The notes beneath the pieces were generated by a model. The model was not told where the DNA came from, made no database searches, and saw only the letters and a list, made by a program, of their open reading frames with translations. A DNA stretch of 7,437 bases from assembly GCA_027489835.1 (NCBI GenBank), contig JAIXZF010000103.1, positions 1 to 7,437 of the forward strand, given 5' to 3'. Below, one piece after another: positions 1 through 4,912 of this stretch. The first letter of the stretch is position 1. The number at the start of each line of letters is the position of its first letter. The position numbers and the translations under genes are program-made. The stretch is from Hyphomicrobiales bacterium (lineage in GTDB: Bacteria > Pseudomonadota > Alphaproteobacteria > Rhizobiales > Beijerinckiaceae).

Positions 1-367
1 CCTCCGCAAGGGAAAGCGTGGTCGAGACCTCGGTCGCCGGCCCCTGGCTGCGGTAGATCTTCTCGGCGGCCTGCGTCGTCACGGTGGCGCGCGCGCCGGC
101 ATCGAGCGCGATGCGGGTGCCGAAGCGGTCGCCGCCCGTCATGCCGCCGCCGGTGTTGATCAGCACCGCCTCGCAGGACCCGTCGTCGGTGGAGGGAAAA
201 CGCGCCCTGTAGCCGCCGCTCTCGGCGGCCTCGCTGCGCACCGTCCGACCGCCTGAGCGTGAGAAGCGGAGGCGCACGCCGCCGCTTGCCCGCACATAGG
301 CGGGCAAAACGCGGCTCTGCTCAGGCGGGGCCTGGGCGTCGTCCTGGCGATCGGGCCGGTCGAGCAT
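1..367 (-). CDS. ureD: Urease accessory protein UreD (UreH), N-terminal part, cut by the left edge
   Basis: The minus strand from the ATG at 367-365 reads 122 codons without a stop and runs off the window. The product has the UreD signature: C-E-A-V-L-I-N-T followed by GGGMTGGDRF (residues 65-82), then an alanine/threonine-rich stretch ending TTQAAEKIYRS (97-107). UreD proteins are usually about 270-280 residues, so a little under half is present. UreD binds apo-urease and, with UreF, UreG and UreE, helps deliver nickel to the active site in the cytoplasm. The first 20 or so residues are a poorly conserved, D/Q/P-rich leader. The start is not backed by a good Shine-Dalgarno: a G-rich run lies about 14 nt upstream, and no better in-frame start is visible upstream. 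The rest of ureD, and probably the urease structural genes, should lie to the left. A ureohydrolase gene lies upstream in the same direction, with 153 nt between them. The family call is firm; the exact start is less so. Confidence 0.93.
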   Translation of the reverse strand, partial: MLDRPDRQDDAQAPPEQSRVLPAYVRASGGVRLRFSRSGGRTVRSEAAESGGYRARFPSTDDGSCEAVLINTGGGMTGGDRFGTRIALDAGARATVTTQAAEKIYRSQGPATEVSTTLSLAE

Positions 368-520
368 GGATATGTCTGAAGTCCCCCGCCGAAATCATCG
401 CGCCTGGCCCGGCGACGCGCAAGGGGAGGGCGGATGGGCCGATGGCTGAATTTTGAGCATGGCGCGAAGACGCCCGCTCACCTTCCCCGCCTCGTGGTGG
501 GGGCGGGGTTGGACTCGACC
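368..520. other. Intergenic region between ureohydrolase gene and ureD
   Basis: This 153-nt gap separates two genes transcribed leftwards. I see no convincing coding sequence. An inverted repeat pairs CCCCGCC (485-491) with GGCGGGG (502-508) around a 10-nt loop. No T-run follows it on the minus strand, so it does not look like a standard intrinsic terminator. Read-through from the ureohydrolase gene into ureD is therefore possible, but no clear promoter for ureD was found either. Confidence 0.4.
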
Positions 521-1564
521 TCAACGCTTCCTCAGCCGCGCTTCCGCCACGAGGCACAAGATGGTGAAGAGCATCTGTGCGCCGCAATGGGCGGTGTTGC
601 TGGTGCCGTCATATTGCGGCGCCACCTCGACCACGTCGCCGCCGACAATGTCCGCGCCGCGCAGACCCCTGAGGATCGCAAGCGCCTCTCGTGGCATGAG
701 CCCGCCAACCTCAGGCGTGCCCGTGCCGGGCGCGAAGGCCGGATCGAGGCTGTCGACGTCGAACGAAATGTAGGTAGGCCCATCGCCGATGACCGCGCGC
801 GCCCTGGCGATGACCGCGTCGATGCCCATCCGGTCGACCTCGTCGGCATGAATCATCGTCATGCCGCTGTCGGTGGAGAACTCCCACAGATACTCGGCGC
901 CACCGCGGATGCCGATCTGGATCGTGCGGTCGGGATCGAGCACGCCTTCCAGCACCGCCTGCCGGAACGGTCCGCCATGGTGGAACTTGGTGCCTTCATA
1001 GGGTCCCGACGTGTCGGCATGGGCGTCGATGTGGACCATGCCGACCGGGCGGTCCTTGCCGATGGCCTTCAGGATGGGCAGCGAGATCGAGTGATCCCCG
1101 CCGACCGCAAGCGTCGCCACGCCGGCGGCCTTCATCGCCGCGAAATGCGCTTCGATGTCCTCATGGCACTGCTCGAGCGAGTAGCGCGAGCGGAATGGCA
1201 CATCGCCAATGTCCGCGATGGCGAGATCGAGGAATGGGGCGACGCCGGTGACATGGTCCATCGGCCCGATGCGCTCGATGGACCGCACCGCCCGCGGCCC
1301 GAGCCGGGCCCCTGCGCGGTTGGTGACGCCGAGATCCATAGGCACCCCGCAGATCGCGATGTCGAGCCCGCCGTAACCTGGCTGCGCGGGCGCGTCGGGC
1401 CGATAAGGCGCGCCGCAGAAGGTGGCGACGTCCGCAAACGGCCATTTGCGCTTGGCGCCGCTGAACTGGCCGGCCGCCACCCGCGCGAACGCCGGGTCGA
1501 AGATATCTGCGCCCTGAGCCTCGCCGTATTTGGCCCGAAGCCGCGCGAGTTTGTCCTGAATCAT
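521..1564 (-). CDS. speB: Agmatinase / guanidino-acid ureohydrolase (arginase superfamily)
   Basis: The 347-residue product carries all the marks of the arginase/agmatinase family, Mn-dependent cytoplasmic enzymes that hydrolyse a guanidino group to release urea. Visible metal-site motifs are GGDHS (155-159, His158), DAHAD (180-184; Asp180, His182, Asp184) and FDVD (268-271; Asp269, Asp271). The usual APGTGTPEVGG loop follows at 278-288. An N-terminal region of about 65 residues precedes the first core strand (DIAICGVPMDLG, 68-79), longer than in E. coli SpeB (about 306 residues) or Pseudomonas GbuA (about 319). The ATG at 1564-1562 is chosen because AAAGGAG lies 6 nt upstream and the family homology begins just inside it; the open frame continues upstream only as noise. 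Substrate is uncertain: agmatine is the default name, but guanidinobutyrate, guanidinopropionate or guanidine cannot be excluded from motifs. Downstream ureD suggests the urea is used. The gene is divergent from the first dctP with 171 nt between them. The gene symbol means the family, not a proven agmatinase. Confidence 0.93.
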   Translation of the reverse strand: MIQDKLARLRAKYGEAQGADIFDPAFARVAAGQFSGAKRKWPFADVATFCGAPYRPDAPAQPGYGGLDIAICGVPMDLGVTNRAGARLGPRAVRSIERIGPMDHVTGVAPFLDLAIADIGDVPFRSRYSLEQCHEDIEAHFAAMKAAGVATLAVGGDHSISLPILKAIGKDRPVGMVHIDAHADTSGPYEGTKFHHGGPFRQAVLEGVLDPDRTIQIGIRGGAEYLWEFSTDSGMTMIHADEVDRMGIDAVIARARAVIGDGPTYISFDVDSLDPAFAPGTGTPEVGGLMPREALAILRGLRGADIVGGDVVEVAPQYDGTSNTAHCGAQMLFTILCLVAEARLRKR

Positions 1565-1570
1565 GGGCCG

Positions 1571-1577
1571 CTCCTTT
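1571..1577 (-). promoter_or_regulatory. Ribosome binding site of the ureohydrolase gene
   Basis: On the minus strand AAAGGAG ends 6 nt before the ATG at 1564. It decides the start, because the same frame stays open far upstream, antisense to the neighbouring gene. Confidence 0.8.
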
Positions 1578-1622
1578 GTTCCATGCATCGTGCCGCAGGT
1601 TGGTGGCCTCCGCCATGCGTCT

Positions 1623-1636
1623 GGCGCAATTGCGCC
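1623..1636. promoter_or_regulatory. Perfect 14-bp palindrome, candidate operator in the divergent promoter region
   Basis: GGCGCAATTGCGCC is its own reverse complement. It lies 58 nt from the ureohydrolase start and 99 nt from the first dctP start, where a shared regulator of both directions could bind. A weaker inverted repeat, GGCAATGTTGCC (1650-1661), is centred 26 bp away. No convincing -35/-10 pair was recognised next to either, so the operator role is inference from symmetry and position only. Confidence 0.4.
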
Positions 1637-1723
1637 GTGCCTATGCCTCGGCAATGTTGCCGCCTGCCCAACCCGGCGCAAGCCGCAAAAGCCTGCTCGA
1701 ACATGCGCCGCCAGGGCGGCCAC

Positions 1724-1729
1724 AAGGAG
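1724..1729 (+). promoter_or_regulatory. Ribosome binding site of first dctP
   Basis: AAGGAG followed by 6 nt and then the ATG at 1736. It fixes the start inside a much longer open frame that begins near 434 and is otherwise antisense to the ureohydrolase gene. Confidence 0.82.
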
Positions 1730-1735
1730 ACTTCC

Positions 1736-2824
1736 ATGGAAAGACGCCGTTTCATCAAGACAGCCGCGGCCGGCGCCGCCGTCGGCGCCATCGCGAGCCC
1801 GGCCATTGCCCAGTCGATGCCCGAGGTGAAATGGCGCCTGACCTCGAGCTTCCCGAAGTCGCTCGACACGATCTATGGCGGCGCGGAGACCCTCTCGAAG
1901 GCGGTCGCCGAGATGACCGACAACCGCTTCCAGATCCAGGTCTTCGCCGCTGGCGAAATCGTGCCCGGCCTGCAGGCGCTTGACGCGGTGTCGAACGGCA
2001 CGGTCGAGGCCTGCCACACCGTGTCGTATTACTATGTCGGCAAGGACCCGACCTTCGCGGTCCCATCCTCGGTGCCGTTCGGCCTCAATGCCCGGATGCA
2101 GAATGCCTGGCTCTGGCAGGGCGGCGGTAACGAGTTGTTCGAGAAATTCTACCAGAAGTTCAACGTTTACGCTCTGCCGGCCGGCAACACCGGCGCCCAG
2201 ATGGGCGGGTGGTTCCGCAAGGAAATCAAGAACGTCGCCGACATGAGCGGCCTCAAGATGCGCATCGGCGGCATCGCCGGCCAGGTTCTGCAGAAAATCG
2301 GCGTGGTGCCGCAGCAGATCGCGGGCGGCGACATCTATCCCGCGCTGGAGAAGGGCACCATCGACGGCGCCGAATGGGTCGGCCCTTATGACGACGAGAA
2401 GCTCGGCTTCAACAAGGTGGCGCCGTTCTACTACTATCCCGGCTTCTGGGAGGGCGGTCCGGCGGTCCACGCCATGTTCAACCTCGGCAAGTGGAACGAG
2501 CTGCCGAAAGCCTACAAGAACATCCTGACCGCGGCCTGCCACCAGGCCAACACGATCATGCAGGCCAAGTATGACATCGTGAACGTGCCGGCCCTCAAGC
2601 GGCTCGTCGGTGCAGGCGCGCAGCTGCGTCCTTTCCCGGCGGACGTGATGGAGGCGTCCTTCAGGGCTTCGACGGAACTCTACAACGAGTTGTCGGGCCG
2701 CAACCCTGACTTCAAGGCCGCCATCGACGCCATGCGCGCCATCCGCGGCGACAGCTACCTGTGGTGGCAGGTCGCGGAATACACGTTCGACACCTTCATG
2801 ATCCGCGCCCGGGCGCGCGGATGA
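1736..2824 (+). CDS. TRAP transporter substrate-binding protein, DctP family (TakP/FcbT1 type), copy 1
   Basis: The 362-residue periplasmic receptor of a tripartite ATP-independent importer binds its ligand and hands it to the DctQM membrane proteins. The N-terminus is a Tat-type signal (RRRFIK at residues 3-8, alanine-rich stretch, cleavage expected after AIA at 23-25). The mature part follows the COG4663 pattern: SSFPKSLDTI (37-46), FAAGEIVPGLQ (70-80), GKDPTF (102-107), NTGAQMGGWF (151-160), KMRIGG (174-179, with the ligand-carboxylate Arg176 typical of DctP proteins) and AEWVGPYDDEKLG (212-224). From memory this closely matches Rhodobacter TakP, a sodium-dependent 2-oxo-acid binder, and more distantly the 4-chlorobenzoate receptor FcbT1. 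The ligand here is unproven. It differs from the second copy at pocket-region positions: Gln128 for His, Ala154 for Cys, Phe237 for Trp. The start is set by AAGGAG at 1724-1729. A terminator lies at 2944-2968, so it is probably transcribed apart from copy 2. Confidence 0.93.
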   Translation: MERRRFIKTAAAGAAVGAIASPAIAQSMPEVKWRLTSSFPKSLDTIYGGAETLSKAVAEMTDNRFQIQVFAAGEIVPGLQALDAVSNGTVEACHTVSYYYVGKDPTFAVPSSVPFGLNARMQNAWLWQGGGNELFEKFYQKFNVYALPAGNTGAQMGGWFRKEIKNVADMSGLKMRIGGIAGQVLQKIGVVPQQIAGGDIYPALEKGTIDGAEWVGPYDDEKLGFNKVAPFYYYPGFWEGGPAVHAMFNLGKWNELPKAYKNILTAACHQANTIMQAKYDIVNVPALKRLVGAGAQLRPFPADVMEASFRASTELYNELSGRNPDFKAAIDAMRAIRGDSYLWWQVAEYTFDTFMIRARARG

Positions 2825-2833
2825 GGTGCGGAC

Positions 2834-2858
2834 GCCCGGCCTCACAGCGAGGCCGGGC
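2834..2858 (+). repeat. Inverted repeat / hairpin just after dctP copy 1
   Basis: GCCCGGCCTC (2834-2843) pairs perfectly with GAGGCCGGGC (2849-2858) across a 5-nt loop, starting 9 nt after the stop codon. No T-run follows, so it more likely protects the mRNA 3' end or pauses polymerase than terminates alone. Confidence 0.6.
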
Positions 2859-2873
2859 CGGACAGGAGCGATG

Positions 2874-2895
2874 GGTCGGCGCGCAGGCGCCGATC
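2874..2895 (+). repeat. Conserved hairpin A1, downstream of dctP copy 1
   Basis: TCGGCGC (2876-2882) pairs with GCGCCGA (2887-2893) around a GCAG loop; G2874-C2895 and a G-T pair extend it. The same hairpin with a different loop occurs after dctP copy 2 at 4261-4282. It was probably duplicated with the gene. Confidence 0.65.
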
Positions 2896-2943
2896 ACGGG
2901 AACTCTCCGAAGCTTCGATGCGGGCCGTCAGCCAGACCGAGAG

Positions 2944-2968
2944 AAGGGCCGGGAAACCGGCCCTTTTT
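2944..2968 (+). terminator. Intrinsic terminator of dctP copy 1
   Basis: GGGCCGG (2946-2952), a GAAA tetraloop and CCGGCCC (2957-2963) form a perfect 7-bp GC stem, extended by two A-T pairs and followed by TTTTT (2964-2968). It ends about 144 nt after the copy 1 stop and separates the two dctP genes. Confidence 0.85.
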
Positions 2969-3047
2969 CATGGGCTGGACCGGCGCTTTGCAGTCCGGCG
3001 CGCCCGCGTGATTTTCGGCAAAACTGTGGCGTTTCGCCAACTAATCC

Positions 3048-3077
3048 CTTGCGAGGGACGCCGAACCTTGGCTATGA
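3048..3077 (+). promoter_or_regulatory. Possible promoter of dctP copy 2
   Basis: CTTGCG (3048-3053), an 18-nt spacer and CTATGA (3072-3077) match the rhizobial housekeeping consensus CTTGAC-N17-CTATAT at four of six positions in each half. An inverted repeat TGGCG-TTT-CGCCA at 3027-3039 sits just upstream and could be an operator. A promoter is expected here because a terminator precedes it, but the match is weak. Confidence 0.33.
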
Positions 3078-3150
3078 CCATTCCGCAAGTCCACCGTGTG
3101 TTTTTTGCGCGCGAGAAGGGACGGACCCGAGGGTCGGAACTGACCAAGAG

Positions 3151-3155
3151 AGGAG
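3151..3155 (+). promoter_or_regulatory. Ribosome binding site of dctP copy 2
   Basis: AGGAG lies 10 nt before the ATG at 3166. The surrounding AGGAGACTT is shared with the copy 1 leader (AGGAGACTTCC then ATG), as expected if the duplication included the translation start. Confidence 0.75.
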
Positions 3156-3165
3156 ACTTGATTCC

Positions 3166-4254
3166 ATGAAGCGTCGTCAATTTCTGAAGACCGCCGCCGT
3201 CGGCGCGGCTGCGGGCGCCATCGCCAGCCCGGCCATCGCCCAGTCCATGCCCGAGGTGAAGTGGCGCGTCACGTCCAGCTTCCCCAAATCGCTCGACACC
3301 ATCTTCGGCGCCTCCGACACGATGGCCAAGGCCGTTTCGGAAGCCACCGATGGACGCTTCCAGATCCAGGTCTTCGCCGCCGGCGAAATCGTCCCGGGCC
3401 TGCAGGCCGCTGACGCGGTGACCAACGGCACCGTCGAGATGTGCCACACCGCCTCGTACTATTACGTCGGCAAGGACCCGACCTTCGCCTTCGGCACGGC
3501 CGTTCCGTTCGGCCTCAACTCGCGTCAGCAGAACGCCTGGTTCTATCATGGCGGCGGGCAGCAGCTGCTCAACGACTTCTACAAGAAGTACAACATCTTC
3601 TCCCTGCCGGGCGGCAACACGGGCTGCCAGATGGGTGGCTGGTTCCGCAAGGAGATCAAGACCGTCGCCGACCTTCAGGGCGTGAAGATGCGCATCGGCG
3701 GCTTCGCCGGCCAGGTGCTGCAGAAGCTCGGCGTCGTGCCGCAGCAGGTTGCCGGCGGCGACATCTACCCGGCGCTGGAGAAGGGCACCATCGACGCCGC
3801 CGAGTGGGTCGGCCCGTACGATGACGAGAAGCTCGGCTTCAACAAGGTCGCGCCGTTCTACTATTACCCCGGCTGGTGGGAAGGCGGCGCCGCACTGCAC
3901 TTCTTCATCAACCAGGCCAAGTGGGACTCGCTGCCCGCCAACTACAAGTCGATCCTGACCTCGGCCGCCGCTCTGGCGAACGTCGACATGCAGGCCAAGT
4001 ACGACGCGCGCAACCCGGCCGCCCTCAAGCGCCTCGTCGGCGCCGGCGCCCAGCTCCGCCCGTTCTCGAACGAGATCATGGAAGCGTGCCTCAAGGCCGC
4101 CAACGAGGTCTATGCCGAGACGGCCGCCAAGAACCCCGAGTTCAAGAAGATCTATGACGCGATGGTCCCCTTCCGGAACGACCAGTTCCTGTGGTGGCAG
4201 ATCGCCGAGTACAACATGGACACCTTCATGATCCGCGCCCGCGCGCGTGGGTGA
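3166..4254 (+). CDS. TRAP transporter substrate-binding protein, DctP family (TakP/FcbT1 type), copy 2
   Basis: This is the second 362-residue receptor. It aligns with copy 1 without a gap and shares 263 of 362 residues by my count (about 73%). The Tat signal (RRQFLK, residues 3-8; cleavage expected after AIA at 23-25) and the core motifs KMRIGG (174-179, Arg176), AEWVGPYDDEKLG (212-224) and the C-terminal DTFMIRARARG are kept. At several variable places it is closer than copy 1 to TakP as I remember it: His128 before GGG, PGGNTG at 148-153, WWEGG at 237-241. It is therefore the better candidate for the ancestral 2-oxo-acid binder. Differences concentrate in residues 51-60, 127-150, 242-270 and 301-340. 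It has its own ribosome binding site, its own terminator at 4410-4433 and a long structured 3' region. Permease partners DctM and DctQ lie downstream on the opposite strand. The ligand is not determined by the sequence. Confidence 0.93.
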   Translation: MKRRQFLKTAAVGAAAGAIASPAIAQSMPEVKWRVTSSFPKSLDTIFGASDTMAKAVSEATDGRFQIQVFAAGEIVPGLQAADAVTNGTVEMCHTASYYYVGKDPTFAFGTAVPFGLNSRQQNAWFYHGGGQQLLNDFYKKYNIFSLPGGNTGCQMGGWFRKEIKTVADLQGVKMRIGGFAGQVLQKLGVVPQQVAGGDIYPALEKGTIDAAEWVGPYDDEKLGFNKVAPFYYYPGWWEGGAALHFFINQAKWDSLPANYKSILTSAAALANVDMQAKYDARNPAALKRLVGAGAQLRPFSNEIMEACLKAANEVYAETAAKNPEFKKIYDAMVPFRNDQFLWWQIAEYNMDTFMIRARARG

Positions 4255-4260
4255 GCAACC

Positions 4261-4282
4261 GGTCGGCGCGTGAGCGCCGATC
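4261..4282 (+). repeat. Conserved hairpin A2, downstream of dctP copy 2
   Basis: TCGGCGC (4263-4269) pairs with GCGCCGA (4274-4280) around a GTGA (GNRA) loop, 6 nt after the stop codon. The stem and flanking bases (GG before, TCA after) match hairpin A1 after copy 1. Only the loop sequence differs. Confidence 0.65.
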
Positions 4283-4284
4283 AG

Positions 4285-4303
4285 AAGCTCCGGTGGAGCT
4301 TTT
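4285..4303 (+). terminator. Weak terminator-like hairpin after dctP copy 2
   Basis: AAGCTCC (4285-4291) pairs with GGAGCTT (4295-4301) around GGT, and two more T follow. The T-run is short, so termination is probably partial; it may instead act as a 3' stabiliser. Confidence 0.4.
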
Positions 4304-4352
4304 GAAGGTTGCGAACGCCCGGCCCCGAGGGTTGGGCAAGCCATGCCAGTTC

Positions 4353-4366
4353 GGCGCGAAAGCGCC
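4353..4366 (+). repeat. Small GNRA-loop hairpin in the dctP copy 2 3' region
   Basis: GGCGC (4353-4357), GAAA loop, GCGCC (4362-4366). The stem is only 5 bp but all G-C with a stable tetraloop. No T-run follows. Its role is unknown. Confidence 0.4.
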
Positions 4367-4409
4367 CCCAGGATCGTCGGCGATAGAACCGGCTTCAATC
4401 CGCCTTCAG

Positions 4410-4433
4410 CCCCGGCCTCGCGCCGGGGTTTTT
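4410..4433 (+). terminator. Intrinsic terminator of dctP copy 2
   Basis: CCCCGGC (4410-4416), a 5-nt loop and GCCGGGG (4422-4428), followed by TTTTT (4429-4433). It lies about 156 nt after the stop codon and 37 nt before the next gene, so that gene needs its own promoter. Confidence 0.85.
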
Positions 4434-4436
4434 CGT

Positions 4437-4464
4437 TTGCGCGAAGGCTGTGTGGCGCTAGGCT
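4437..4464 (+). promoter_or_regulatory. Possible promoter of the porin-like gene, possibly leaderless
   Basis: TTGCGC (4437-4442), a 16-nt spacer and TAGGCT (4459-4464) lie directly after the dctP copy 2 terminator. Only 6 nt separate the -10-like box from the ATG at 4471, which would place transcription start at or next to the start codon. The box matches are partial. Position between a terminator and a start codon supports a promoter here. Confidence 0.4.
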
Positions 4465-4470
4465 GGCGGC

Positions 4471-4836
4471 ATGATCGCTCGCGTCTCAATCTGCGCCATC
4501 GCGGCAAGCTTCGGACTGATGGCGGCGGCCATGCCGGCGTCGGCGGAAACGCCGCGCCGCACGCCGAGGCCTTCCCCGGCCGAGTTGATGCTGCCGTGTC
4601 CCGAATACGGCCCGGGCTTCGTGCGGGCGCCGGGCGGCGCCACCTGCGTCAGGGTCGGCGGACAGATCCGCGGCGAAGCCGTGATGCGCGACCGCCGCTC
4701 CCGCCTCGATGGCGGCTTGAATGCGCAGGCCCGGATGACGGTGGACAGCCGCACCGAGACGGGTCTCGGCACATTCCGGGCGGTGATGTCGCTCAAGGGC
4801 CAGACCGGCTCGCCGGGCACGTTCACGCAGCGCTGA
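4471..4836 (+). CDS. Short secreted protein resembling the N-terminal segment of a Porin_2 porin
   Basis: The 121-residue product starts with a Sec-type signal peptide (residues 1-25, hydrophobic, cleavage expected after ASA). A proline/arginine-rich stretch follows, then a segment matching the start of alphaproteobacterial Porin_2 proteins: C-x-x-YG-x-GF (Cys43 to Phe50), a G/T-C-V-R-VGG stretch with Cys59, and amphipathic strands (RVGGQIRGEAV, QARMTVDSRTETGLGTFRAVMSL) like the first beta-hairpins of a barrel. Full porins are roughly 350-500 residues with 16 strands; this one stops after about three or four, with a normal TGA at 4834-4836. It could be a small periplasmic or outer-membrane protein derived from a porin, or the remnant of a truncated gene. 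The 76 nt after the stop show no obvious porin continuation. There is no strong Shine-Dalgarno (GGCTGGCGGC just before ATG). It sits between two terminators as its own unit. Family likeness is fairly sure, function unknown. Confidence 0.72.
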   Translation: MIARVSICAIAASFGLMAAAMPASAETPRRTPRPSPAELMLPCPEYGPGFVRAPGGATCVRVGGQIRGEAVMRDRRSRLDGGLNAQARMTVDSRTETGLGTFRAVMSLKGQTGSPGTFTQR

Positions 4837-4865
4837 CGCCTCGGCCACCGCGCACCGCCCACGAA

Positions 4866-4891
4866 AAAGCCCGGCCGTGAGGCCGGGCTTT
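4866..4891 (-). terminator. Terminator of dctQM, possibly bidirectional
   Basis: AAAGCCCGGCC (4866-4876), a GTGA loop and GGCCGGGCTTT (4881-4891) form an 11-bp stem. On the minus strand the descending arm runs into TTTTT, 22 nt after the dctM stop, so it is a good dctQM terminator. On the plus strand only three T follow, but it could also stop the porin-like transcript arriving from the other side. Confidence 0.85.
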
Positions 4892-4912
4892 CGTCATCTT
4901 GAGGCTGGGAGC

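Larger units (their letters stand above)
2825..3165. other. Non-coding 341-nt gap between the two dctP copies: three hairpins, then the promoter region of copy 2
   Basis: I see no coding sequence here. The first part is a structured 3' region of copy 1, with hairpins at 2834-2858 and 2874-2895 and an intrinsic terminator at 2944-2968. The second part (2969-3165) is the likely promoter and leader of copy 2. It holds an inverted repeat TGGCG-TTT-CGCCA (3027-3039), a weak promoter match (3048-3077), a short GACCC/GGGTC repeat (3124-3135) and the ribosome binding site AGGAG at 3151-3155. Confidence 0.6.

Noticed and set aside
434..1735. A plus-strand open frame running across the ureohydrolase gene and joining dctP copy 1 in frame, as if a 796-residue fusion.
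   Set aside because: Before 1736 the translation is low-complexity R/H/D/A-rich sequence antisense to a well-conserved gene. The Tat signal and ribosome binding site place the real start at 1736.
1565..2845. Upstream extension of the ureohydrolase frame to a 774-residue protein antisense to dctP copy 1.
   Set aside because: It is a GC-bias shadow of dctP. A good Shine-Dalgarno and family homology both put the start at 1564.
2834..2858. First hairpin after dctP copy 1 as the terminator.
   Set aside because: The stem is strong but no T-run follows; the hairpin at 2944-2968 has both.
2761..3165. In-frame upstream extension of dctP copy 2 through the intergenic region.
   Set aside because: It passes through a strong terminator and would bury the Tat signal. 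AGGAG before 3166 supports the shorter start.
2968..4398. 476-residue minus-strand open frame opposite dctP copy 2.
   Set aside because: It is antisense to a conserved gene and its composition (V/L/D/R/G with repeated short patterns) is typical of the reverse frame of GC-rich coding DNA.
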